Positions 20,601 through 31,000 of a DNA stretch of 64,000 bases are shown in pieces. The translations under genes were made by a program, and so were the position numbers. The notes under the pieces were generated by a model. That model did no database searches, was not told the origin of the DNA, and was given only the letters and a program-made list of their open reading frames with translations. Origin of the DNA: Deuterostichococcus epilithicus (taxonomy: Eukaryota > Chlorophyta > Trebouxiophyceae > Prasiolales > Stichococcaceae); contig JAVTLE010000014.1 of NCBI GenBank assembly GCA_033439295.1, forward strand, positions 3,534,001 to 3,598,000, written 5' to 3'. The stretch's first letter is position 1, and each line of letters opens with the position of its first letter.

Positions 20601-22040
20601 AATTTTCACATGTTGCGTCGGCCGTGCTGCAGCCACAGACAGCACAAAGTGCAGCTCCTGGTTCTTTTTGGCAAGCTTTCAGCCAGCTCTTCAGAACGCT
20701 GGTGCAGACTCTGTGTTGCTGACTGCGGCACTGCGAACACAGGCAGCCATCCTGGAGAAAGGTGTAGACGAGGTGTGGCGGGCCCGTCTCGCGCGTGGCG
20801 ACCCCTTCGAGGAGCCCCTCCAGACGGAGCGGGTGCGAGACTCCCGTGCTGCCAGCTGAGCTCATCGTCCTGCAGTAAACTCGCCACTGTCACTTGAGCA
20901 AGTCAACACGCCTCAACACTCTTCACACCCTGCACACGACGCTCGTGCGTGTGTGTTTGCGTGTGCAGCTTTGCCCATAGGGACAGCACGCACAGATGTC
21001 GCGCCGCTGGCTCAATTGCCTGGTGGCCCTGCCTGCCAGGTGGAGAAGCACCTGGAGGACTGGACTGAGGCGCAAATCGTGAAGATCGACGACAAGAAGT
21101 GGGGCTCCAAGGTCAGCCAGAAGCTGTTCGTGGACAAGGCCTTCGTCGTCAAGCACATCCGCAACAAGCACCCGCTGCTGCTCCAGGCCGAGCGTGACCA
21201 GGTGCCTAAGGCAAAACTTTGGCAAAACCTCTAGAAAATGCTGCCACTTGTTCCCCCTTTCCCGAGTGTCACCTCGCGCTGCGGGCCTCTGCATGCTCGT
21301 GGCCCGTGGCGGAGGCTGCTGTGTACGAACTACCCCCTGTAGGCGGAGATTGGGGCATGCGCGTATGCACGTCCGTTTCTGACCGTACTCTGACACCGTT
21401 CACCTCCCCTTGTCAAGCCTGTGCGAAACGCTGGCTGCTGACCTGCCCGCAGTTCCTGGACGAGCTGTATTTCGAGGCGTTCAAGGCGGCGCGGGACGAG
21501 GAGGAGCGCAAAGCCAAGGCGGAGGCCGAAGCGGCGCGCCGAGCCGAGCTCGGCGGCAGCGGCGCCTGGGGCGGCGAGGCCGGCGGCTGGACCGGCGAGG
21601 GCGGCGAGGGTGCTGGTCCTGGCGGCTTCCCGGCGGAGCTTCCGGCGCCGTTCGCCAGCGGCGGCGCCATCCGCGGCGGCGCCGGCGGCATGGGCGGCAG
21701 CGGCATGAGCGTGCCGGCCGGCTGCGTCCTGGTGCCGGCGCCGGGCGCTGGGCCCTTCGGGCCCTTCATCCCTGTGCCCTACGATCAGGCGCCCGCCGGC
21801 GCGATGATGGGCGGCGGCGCCGGCATGGGCGGCCGCGGCGGCCGGGGCAGGGCAGGCATGCCGAGGATCATGACTGGCGGCCGCGGCGGCGCCTTGGGCG
21901 GCGGCCGTGGCATGGGCCGTGTGGGCCCAATGGTAGTAATGGGCGGCATGGGGGGTGGCATGGGCGGCGGCATGCGGGAATACACGGACTTAGATGCGCC
22001 CGAAAACCAGCGCTCGGTGCTGGATTATGGGGATCTCTGA
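17637..22040 (+). CDS. SE: SERRATE / ARS2 RNA-processing scaffold
   Basis: Eleven exons (17637-17848, 17986-18195, 18444-18555, 18790-18918, 19139-19273, 19530-19690, 19844-20024, 20248-20424, 20743-20832, 21040-21201, 21453-22040) give about 718 residues. The N-terminus is Arg/Gly/Pro-rich. Core signatures follow: MTYKELMRELPDEITPEDAQ, FDPREHQKAVDARNA, LTYLWRVHGVDYYAG and FVVKHIRNKHP. A long Gly/Met-rich tail ends REYTDLDAPENQRSVLDYGD, matching the RDLDAP terminus of ARS2. SERRATE/ARS2 links the nuclear cap-binding complex to miRNA processing, 3' end formation and RNA decay. The zinc-finger region retains its two His, but the expected Cys positions read KKWGSKVSQKLF. The intron after 19273 probably has a GC donor. 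Expression is likely constitutive. Confidence 0.93.
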
Positions 22041-22672
22041 CGAGCATGACTGACAGTGCCTTGGAGGGGTTGCATCACAGTGTGCAGCGTGATGCGACAA
22101 AGGGCTCTGAGTTGGTAAGGATGAGTTTCAGCTCAGCAGCGGGTCCAGTTGTGGGGTCCCTGAGCTCCTGTCGGTGCAACTTCGACCTGGAAGTGACCGC
22201 GCTCCTGACATCAGAACCCGGCACACTGGCTAAAGACAGTCATCGCTGCTACCTCTCCACTGCACATACGAGTATGCCAACCAACCGATGGCAAAGCATG
22301 TGCTTTCAGGCAGCATCAAGCAGCACTGTTGCCCCTGCTTGGCTTCACAGGCCACATGAGTCCTGCCTGCTGCGGTGAAGGGTGCCAATGCAATTTTGCT
22401 GCTTGCACTTCCGCATGGCTGGCATCAGAATTGCAGAGGGATTTCTATGCAGATGATCAATAGGTGCCCAGAACTCCAAGGCAGAAAATCGGAAACCACA
22501 GCAAACGGCAGAGCAGATGACCAATGCTCAGCTGAGATCTATCCAGTTCCTACGTTCCCGTGCCTGCAACCAACAACCGGGAGCAGAAACCCTTTCTCGT
22601 TGGACACAACCACCGTGCTACCAGAGGTCGGGCTGGGTGCCGCCTGGTCGCCAGGCCTGCAGCTTGGCGACA
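22041..22672. other. Convergent intergenic region
   Basis: About 630 bases between the SERRATE stop (plus) and the tentative stop of the GT31 gene (minus). Both 3' UTRs are expected here. If the last GT31 exon is misassigned, its true end would also lie in or near this stretch. Confidence 0.5.
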
Positions 22673-24867
22673 TCACCGCCAAACTTCCTGAGCTGCGCTG
22701 CATACATCTCGCCCTGCGCTTTCGAACAGCACCGCCCGTGCGCCTGCAACGGCAGCGACACTCAGATTGCATTTGCCGCATCCAGTGTGACAGTCTGGCA
22801 CACTGGCAGGCGAAGCTGTGCAATTGGTGCAATACTGCTCCTCAGCACTGACACGGACGATTGCTGACATTCACACCAAGCATTGTGCCTCCTGCATGAG
22901 GTGTCCGGACATCTCACCGCCCAGGTGCAGTACATGAGTCCGGCATCGAAGTAGTGGGACACCAGGTCGTATGCGGAGCACCCCACGTAGTTGAACCGCG
23001 AGTCGCTCAGGTACCTCACCTGCGCATGGGGAGCGGGCCTTGAGTAAGGCACCACAGCAGGCGCCATATGGCGGTCCAAGGCCTCGTCTGTCCCTCTAGC
23101 AGCCTCTCTGCATGCGTGTGTGACACTGCAGCGAGGGCACACGAGGGCACTGCTGCACCCCGTGAGCTGTCATCACGCAGACCCTTCTTTCCCAGCGTAG
23201 AACCTCAGGTGGTCGGCATCGAAACCAGTCAGCCTCGACGAGCCATCTTCAGCGCTCCCCGAGATGATGGCGGGCCTAAGGGGCAGCGGACCTGCACGCC
23301 GCGCTCGACGCCGATTTGCTGCACCCAAGAGCCCATGGCGATGTCCTCCAGCTTGAACAAATGGTGGCGCTGCGGCTTGAGTGCTGCGCCCGCCGCGATC
23401 TCCCGCACCAGGTCCGCTGACAACACATAGCCTGCGCAGGGCATGCAGTGCAGGGCTCAGGGACTTCGATCGAAAGGCGTGTGAAAGAGTAAGATGGGAC
23501 CACATCCAGGAGCCTCCGGGAGGACGCCTGCGCGACGCACAGCATACGACCTGCAATGTTGGCAGGCCGCCGGCCGCAACAGCACCCCAGCGGCCGTACT
23601 CCATTGACGCCTGGCCCAGCTGGGTCACTGACGCAGGGCGCAGGCTGGCTGGTGTGCGAGAGAGATCGCATGCAAACCCTAAACCCTAAGCCGTAGCGGC
23701 TGCCGCACCTGCGCCGTGCGCCCAGGGCGGGTAGGTGGCGCTGCCCCACTCCTCCCGGGACACATACCACTTGTTCTTGGGGTCCCGGTGGGGTCGCCCC
23801 CCGGGGTTCTCCATGTTGCCCAGGAACGAGGGCCCCGCGCCCGTCACGCGCAGCCGCTGCAGCAGCGGCCCCACCCGCACGAAGCTGTCGTCGTCCACCT
23901 GTTGAAGGCTGGGAGAGGTGATTTGGGCGTGTCGAAGAGGTGATGGGTTGCTGCAGGCGTGATCTGACGCCGAGTCCTCATTGGCAACGCTTCTGCTGGA
24001 TTGAGCTGACTCGTTTGCAACCTTCAGGATTACCATCGACAGCTGACCTTCAGCCACCCTGCCTGCGACGAGGTGTTGTCCTCGGGGCGAGGGGCGAGCC
24101 TCCGAACTGCATCGGCACAGCACCACATGCAGCACATCAAAATGCAGCACGTCCGCGCCTTGAGCAGGTGCGTCATCTGCGGGTCCAGCGCGGCGGCGCG
24201 CGCCGCCTCGAACGTCTGGTGCGTGATGTTGGTGTAGTGCTCCCACACGTGGGGCACCACTACCAGGTCGCGGCGCATCACTGCCTCTGCCCGCAGCGCG
24301 TCGAAAGCGTCCTCGTCACGCGGCTTGGCGCACACGAAGACCAGCCGGTGCAGTCTGCGGCGCAAAGCGGTAGCAAGGCTGGTAAGGGCACTGACAGGTC
24401 TACGGCGAAAGGTGGTGCCAGGGCGCTGCATGGCTGGAGCAACTGCAGCAGCGCAGCCGCTGCTGCAGTGGGTGACTGCAGGCAGAGGCGCCTGGCGCTG
24501 ACGCCACCGCTGATGCAGCAGTGGCTGAGGATGGAGCACACTCCGCAGAGAAGACAACAGCTGACTCGCGATGTCGGCAGCACCAGGGAGCCACTCGCGC
24601 AAGCACGCCGTGCACATGTCCAGGCTGATGTGCTGGGGGAAGGAAGCCACTCACCGCTCGTCAGAACCCCAGGTGGCGCGCACGGCGTCCCGCTTGGCCC
24701 TGTTGCCCGCCGCCGAGATGACCGCGGCGTACAGCCGCACCGGGCGCCGCTGCCGCGGGCCAGGCAGCTCTACCTGCGAGTCGGCACTTGCGTCCGCGGC
24801 GGCAGAGGTTTGCTGCCTCAACTCGGCCGCCCGTCGAGACCGCGCCTGCTGCTCTCGCTGCTCCAGC

Positions 24868-24909
<42 letters not shown>

Positions 24910-25959
24910 GCCTGCGGCAGCTGCCCACCAGCTGTTGGATGCCGCCGGCTGCCGCCCACCTCCTGCACCCGCTGCAATCCCAGAGCACACAGTGTGGTGA
25001 GTCCGAGCTGGCCGTGAAGTCGTTGGTTGTGTGGTTTCCTTCTGTCATCGGGGTCAATGCTGCTGTGGTGGTGCGCATGGCAACTGCTCGCATGACCGTT
25101 CGGGGCACACTGTGCGCCGGGTCACAGCGCTTCCGCCGCAGGACATCCTGACACAGCCTGCGACAATGCGGCAGCCCACCTGGATCAAGCTGTCTGCAGG
25201 GTTCACAGCCTCCACTGGCGACGGCAGCGGCCCGCACACCGCCGCCTGATCCGCCAGATTGTCTACGGCCTGCTGATTTAGGCCCTGCCAGCAGTTGCAG
25301 CGCAGAGCCATGAACAGCTTGGCAGCGGTGCAGCACAGCTGCGATGCCCGCAGATTTTGCGCATGCCGCGGCCGCTGCCGCTGTTGCCGCGCTGTCATCT
25401 GGGCGGTTTGGGCGTCTGTGACCTTCGGGTCCTTGGCCTCGGCTGTGTCCAGCGCAGCGGCCTCGTCCTGCTGCAACCTGCACATGTACATTTTTTGGAT
25501 TGAAAAATTACAGGGTTACAGTATCATACAGTCGGCTGCATTGGATTTGGGTCGCAGATGCAAGTGCAAGAAGGAAGCTCAACGATGCACTAGCACAAAC
25601 GGTCGCAGGAGATCAAAGGTTCTGTCGTGAGCGGGCTTTGAACTTCAGGGTCAGAGACAACATGACAGGTCGGCAAGTCAGCGAGCGAGCGCCAGGTGCC
25701 GCCGTCGAGCGGCAAGGCGGCACCTGCTGGCAGGGTTGTCTGGGTCGACGACGGGCTTGAGGGCTGGGCAGCCCTGCCACGGATCCTCAGCGAGTGCCAT
25801 TAGCTGCCGGCAGGCCTGCATGTCCGGGAGCTCCAGCAACGAGGTGACCGCCGGGCACCTAGGAGTGTGTGCCCTGTCCGACACCGCGCTGAGGCTCCTT
25901 CCGTATGCCAGCAGGAAGAAGAGCGATGTGCCCGTGAGCAACCATACTTGGACGGTCAT
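22673..25959 (-). CDS. GT31 family beta-1,3-galactosyltransferase
   Basis: Eight exons (25959-25724, 25477-25180, 24971-24655, 24354-24159, 23898-23709, 23431-23292, 23019-22918, 22834-22673) give about 546 residues. The N-terminus is a type II signal anchor (VQVWLLTGTSLFFLLAYG), placing it in the Golgi. The stem contains 13 consecutive Gln (about 200-212). The catalytic domain shows RLYAAVISAAGNRAKRDAVR, the metal-binding VDDDSF (about 350-355), and LEDIAMGSW near the active site. GT31 enzymes add beta-1,3-linked galactose, GlcNAc or GalNAc to glycans; in plants several build arabinogalactan and N-glycan termini, so acceptor specificity is open. Intron 4 begins with GC: ending the exon at LLK joins exactly to VDDDSF. 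The Cys-rich last exon (CTNCTASPASVPDCHTGCGK) is plausible but unproven. Confidence 0.85.
23674..23689 (+). repeat. Interstitial telomere-type repeat (two CCCTAAA units)
   Basis: The sequence AAACCCTAAACCCTAA is two units of the plant/algal telomere repeat TTTAGGG on the minus strand. It lies inside intron 5 of the GT31 gene. Two units can arise by chance, so this may be trivial. Confidence 0.6.
24870..24908 (-). repeat. (CAG)13 microsatellite encoding polyglutamine
   Basis: Thirteen uninterrupted CTG units on the plus strand are CAG codons of the minus-strand GT31 gene. They encode Gln200-212 in the stem region between the membrane anchor and the catalytic domain. Confidence 0.95.
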
Positions 25960-26403
25960 GGCCGCGTGTCAACGCCTCGCGCTCATATTGCAGCTGTGAT
26001 CAAAATCAGAGTGTACGAATTCATGTTGAGGGCAAAGCGCCTGGCGATTCGCCCAAGCACAATGACCTCGGTAGGGTCTGCTCCACTCAGCTGTGGAGCA
26101 CCTTTACACCAGGACGCAAGGTCAAGGAATCCCAAAGTGGAGTTGAGCTCTGTTGAACTCTCTGCTCATCGGGGACTACCAGCACGGTTTGCTCAAGGAA
26201 CGACTCTGTCAGTAGGATTAGCTGCAGCAATAGGCCAGATTAGAATACCTGATCGCAACGCCACCTCGCCTCGCAAAGAACAGCTGGAGGACCACACTAG
26301 AGTGCACACACTTGGAAGAGACATCAAGTGCAAATCCCGTAGAGTCACTGGACGCACGGCCACCCAGGCGACCAGGGCGTTTTGGTGCCAGCGTACACCT
26401 GCG
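25960..26403. other. Divergent intergenic region (GT31 / bL31c)
   Basis: About 440 bases between two divergent start codons; both promoters must lie here. No named element was recognised. Confidence 0.55.
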
Positions 26404-27592
26404 ATGGCGTCCCTTCTGGCAGCAGGCCAGTGCAGCTGCATGCGGCCGCTGGCGCTCCGACAGCGGTCAGCCGGCAGCTTCAGCGCGCCTTTACCGTCCC
26501 TGCACGGCGTGCGCAGCGTCCCAGCGGTGAGCTTCATGGCCACACGCCCCCAGTGCCTTTGTTGCAGTCAGCGCAGAGCTCCTGTTGAGTTGCCGGCACA
26601 GGCTTGTAAAGCCTGTGTAAGCTACAGCAGGTTGTAGCACGTCCACCGTCGCATCGTTGCGTACAAGCTGCTGATGCTGCATGTGCTCATGTGCGGCAGG
26701 AGGCAGCCGGCGTGTGCCGCATGAAGAAGGACCTGCACCCAGAGTACCATGAGGAGGCCAAGGTGAGCTTCCGGCGCACTTCACGTGCTGTTCCGGCGGT
26801 GGCCATGGCACTGGGCCTGCAGCATGGACGGACGCCGCAGCCATGGGCTCGTGGGAGGCTGGGGCCTAACACTGCGACAGCCAGCTCAGACAGCGAAGGC
26901 ATCGGGAGGCAGAAACCTCAACTGCACATTGTGTCGGTCTGGCGACAAGGCGCACGGGCTTCTCACGGCCATCGGACGGTGTCTTCCTGCACGTTGACGC
27001 TGCGTCAGAGCACATGGCGCCGGGGCGAACACGGGTGCACCCCCAGATGCAGAGCGAGCAGCGAGGGGGCACTCTAGGGTGCTGCTGCTGGACTCGCAGA
27101 CCTTTCGTGCCGCTCCTGTAGCAAGCGTACTTTATGCTTTGTATCCTCAAGCGTAAAACCCCGGAACCCTCCTGCGAATGCAGGTGTACTGCAACGGCGA
27201 GGAGGTGCTTACTACCAGCGGCACACAGGCAAAGTACACGGTGGACATCTGGAGCGGCAACCACCCCTTCTTCAAGGGTTCCTCTGCGTCGGTGGTGGTG
27301 GACGAGGGCCGCGTCAATCGCTTCAAGCGGCGCTACGCCGGCCTGGACGGCCTCTCCGACATGTCCACCATGAAGCAGGGTGCGCGCTTCATGGAGTCCC
27401 GAATCTCGAACCCTCACGACCCCTCGCTTCAGCCACCGGGCACTTGCTGGCACAGCCGCTCCTCCAGGGCAGTGGAGGACGTTTCCGTTGATGACGCCGT
27501 TCTGTGTTGGCGCAGGCGGCAGCAACGAGGTGGACCTTTCGGCCTTCAAGAAGAACAAGGGCAAGAAGTTGAAGGGCAAGGGCAAGAAGTAG
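26404..27592 (+). CDS. RPL31: Chloroplast 50S ribosomal protein bL31c
   Basis: Four exons (26404-26526, 26700-26762, 27184-27379, 27516-27592) give 152 residues. The first 45 or so residues are Ser/Ala/Arg-rich with no acidic residues, a typical plastid transit peptide. The mature part reads RMKKDLHPEYHEEAKVYCNG, then VDIWSGNHPFFKG and VNRFKRRYAGL, which are diagnostic of bL31. It is a component of the large subunit of the plastid ribosome and helps bridge the subunits. The C-terminus carries a short acidic stretch then a lysine-rich tail (FKKNKGKKLKGKGKK), as in other plastid L31 proteins. The lone Cys in VYCNG without a CxxC partner indicates the zinc-free (C-) form. It is divergent from the GT31 gene. 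Confidence 0.95.
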
Positions 27593-28038
27593 GGTAGTTT
27601 CAGTATTGAAGACGAGTGACTCGTCCATGAATACAAGCTTGATGTCCGCTCTGCCGCGGTATTGCCGTACCAATGTGTTGCACAACCTTTGAAAGCAAAC
27701 CAAAACCAGCAAAACATTGCTTCAGCGTCAATTGTTCGGAGGAGCAGGAAGCACATCGCTGTGTCCACAGCTGCAAGCTTCTGTCATGTCCCATCCAGCC
27801 ATCGGTCGAGGTCCCGGGTCCTGATCATGCCACTTCCCCAGTGCGTCGGCGCTTGCTAACCTGCTGCACATGGCTGCTGCCATGGTAGTTCGGATCCCGC
27901 GCCTGCAGCGGACTGGCCGCCTCTTGCGGCCCTGCATGCAAACTCCAAATGTGTGGGCAGCATGTGCCAAAAAAATCTCGAGCACGAAAGTACCTGGAGC
28001 AGACAGGATGGAAGTGTGGACGTGGATCTATCGAGCCT
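27593..28038. other. Convergent intergenic region
   Basis: About 450 bases between the bL31c stop (plus) and the kinesin-5 stop (minus). It should hold two 3' UTRs; no gene was seen. Confidence 0.6.
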
Positions 28039-31000
28039 CTAAGCTAAGGCTTTCACTGCATGTGCAAGTTGCCGCCCACCTGCGGGTGCGGCACGCTTCC
28101 CGCCCACGGCCGCCGGCTCCTCCGCATCGGATGCCGACTCCGACTGCTGCTCCTGCGCCTCCGCCGCGTCGGGCCCAGCCGCCGAGAGGCCGGCCGCCAG
28201 CTGGCTGCGCCGGAAGTCCGCCAGCGCCACCTCTGGCGACGGCGCACGCAGGCCATCGATGCGCTCCTCAGACGGCACAGCGATCTGGCGCCGCGGCGGC
28301 AGGTCCGCTGCAGACAGTTGCATTGCCGCCACGTCAGGTGGAGCTAGGCAAAGCTTTGGCACGTCCAACGCGCAAAATGATGCACATCGGCACTTTCAGC
28401 CAGCTGATGCTTTCAAGGCAGGTGCAAGGGAATCCACCCACGGGCTGCGCCAATGCGCTTGTGGAGACATTCTACTAAGAGGCACAACGGCACTCCCGAT
28501 TCTTGAGTCAGCTCGACGCGAACCTATCGGGATGCCGTCGCGGTACTTGGTCTTGATGAGGCGGGTGACGCCGCTGCCCAGGGCTGCGCAGCTGCCGCCA
28601 TGTGACTTCAGCAGCCCTGCGAGAGGCCACACAGCAGGTCAGGTCTGCGCAACTGCATTTTGTGGGCAGATGCACCATGAGGCAGCACACCTTCGAAGGC
28701 AAGTTGTTGTGTGCACAGGGTGAAGGGTGAGTGACTCGATGAATGACCGCAGCGGAAGCAGCAGCAGCAGCAGTAGCAGCAGCACCTGAGGCGAGCCCCG
28801 ACGCCTCCTCAATTGTGGCTCCCACAGCAGTTATGGCGCCGTCTGCGGCCTTCAGGCCGCTTCGCGCCGCGGCCAGCAGGCCGCTGTGTCCCGCCTCCAA
28901 CGCCTCAGACGCTGCAGTGTGCAGCACGAGCTGCTTACAAACCCGCAACGCCTCCAGTCATCGTCAGAGTATCGTCTCTACTGGCTGGGTTTGGCAAAGC
29001 AGGGGCTATTGCAGCGAACAGCACCGGAGCATGCACGTCTGCGCTTCTCAGTGCAGGGGAATTTCGTAGTTCGGTGAGTTCGCAGGAGGCTCTCCCTGCC
29101 AGCCAGGCGCAGGCATGACATGCTGCGGCGACAATCGAGTTCAAGTTCGCATCACCTGATGTGCAGCCGGCCTTGCCGGCGTCTGCTGCCGCACAAATGC
29201 GCGCTTCGTTGGCGGCTGCGGCTGTGGCAGAGCTCGCGGCCAGGTCCCGCTGCCGCTGCAGCTGCTCCGCCACGCCTGCCCTCGCCCCCGACTTGAACTC
29301 GTCGCCTGCAGCGCAGGAAGCTTTGTTTCAACAAGGGGTGACGTTTTCATTGGACGTGCCGCCCTCGCAATGCCTGGTCAAAGCAGTGCAGTCGTATGAC
29401 TCAAATCATAAAGCATCTGCCACCGACTGCGATCGCAAACATGAATGGAAGCAGGTTGGCAGGTGCGCCTCACCACAGCCGAGAGTAGCAGAGATGTCTG
29501 CCTCCAGCCTCAGGTGCCACTTCCTCCGTGTCTCGGCCCCCTGCTCCCGCGCGGCACCGCATGCCTCCTTGCCCGTCTGCAGTCAGCCACAACAAAGCTT
29601 CCACTCATCACTTCTGGGCGCGGTCCTACTTCGCCTGCCCGCACATCAGGTGCTGTGTCGCGGCCGTGGCCTCACGCTACACATTCTCCTGCTACATGAT
29701 GACAGCAGACTGCGACTCTCTGACGCCTCAAGGAAGGCTGTAAGATGTGCGGCACGTCATGGCGATTGGACCTGCAGGTGCTGGGAGGCCGCATTGGCAG
29801 CCTGCGCCAGCCGCGCGGCGTGGCTGCTGCTGGCGGCGTCCGCTGCGGACACCTGCTGCCGCAGCGCATCCACTGCGGCGGCCGTCTTCGCCTGCTGATC
29901 GTCCGCAAAGCGCGCCAACATGCTGCGGATGCTCGCCGCTAGCTCCTCCTGACCAATAGCAACAACAATATTGTGAGGGTCTGCGATCAAACCCCAGCGA
30001 GCAATGGAGCGACACTGACGGGAGACAAGCAGCGGAAAATCTCCAGCAAGCTGGCAAAGGTTTTCAGGGCCGCACCAAAAGTTCAGCAAACACGGCGCAC
30101 CTGGCCAGCAGCCAGCGAGGCCTGTGACGCCGCCTCAAACTCCGCCAGCGCCCGCTGCTGCTCGGCGGCCTTGGTCGAGACGTCTGCCTGCCACGAGTCG
30201 GTGCAGGCGCCCACCTGCTGCAGGCTCCTGTGCCAGCGGAGCTGTGTGTGTCAGCTGAGCGCCTGTTGAGATGCTGGAAATGTGATGGTAGAAGGCGGCA
30301 TCAGAGCAGAGGCGCCCTCGACATTGCGGGGCAGTGGTGCAGGATGTGTCCTGTCCCACCAAGGCCTGCTGAACTGCTGTGTCAATGGTGGTTTTTCGGT
30401 CTTCATTGCAGAATACTGCATGCATGCGGACGCAAGCACGCCCCCGCCCCCGTCCTTCCAACCGCAGCCATCACATGCTGATGACCTTGCCGGGTGCTGT
30501 GTCATGCATGAACGCATGCTGGAGTAGTGGAATCAAATCTCACCCGCTGCCTGTCCCGATGGCATCCAGCACTGCAGCCGCAGCAGCTTCGGCCTCGGAC
30601 GCCTGCGCCGCCGCAAAGGCCGTGAGCCGCTCCGCCTGCTGCTCCAGGCGGGCGCACAGGCGCCCGTGCCCGGCGTTGAGGGCCTCCATTGCCCTTGCGG
30701 CGGCGCCCTCCGTCGCCCGCATGTGGTCGGCGTGCGCCGCCTGCGTCGCCTGTTACCGCCGGAACCAGCGACGATCAGGTCCATCAAACGAGATGTCTCA
30801 AGGCTCGCTGGTGCTGGAGATTAGGGTCAGGTGCTATTATCCAGGCAACCCTGCTGAACCAGCGCAATGCGCCTCCCCGATGCGGGCTGCTGACCCCCAC
30901 CGCAGTCGGACTGATCCAACAAGGTCCTTTGAGCATGTTCTGACCTGGGCCCCTGCGGTGGCAGCCGTCGCAGTGGCGTCCAGTGCGCCCACAGCCAAAG

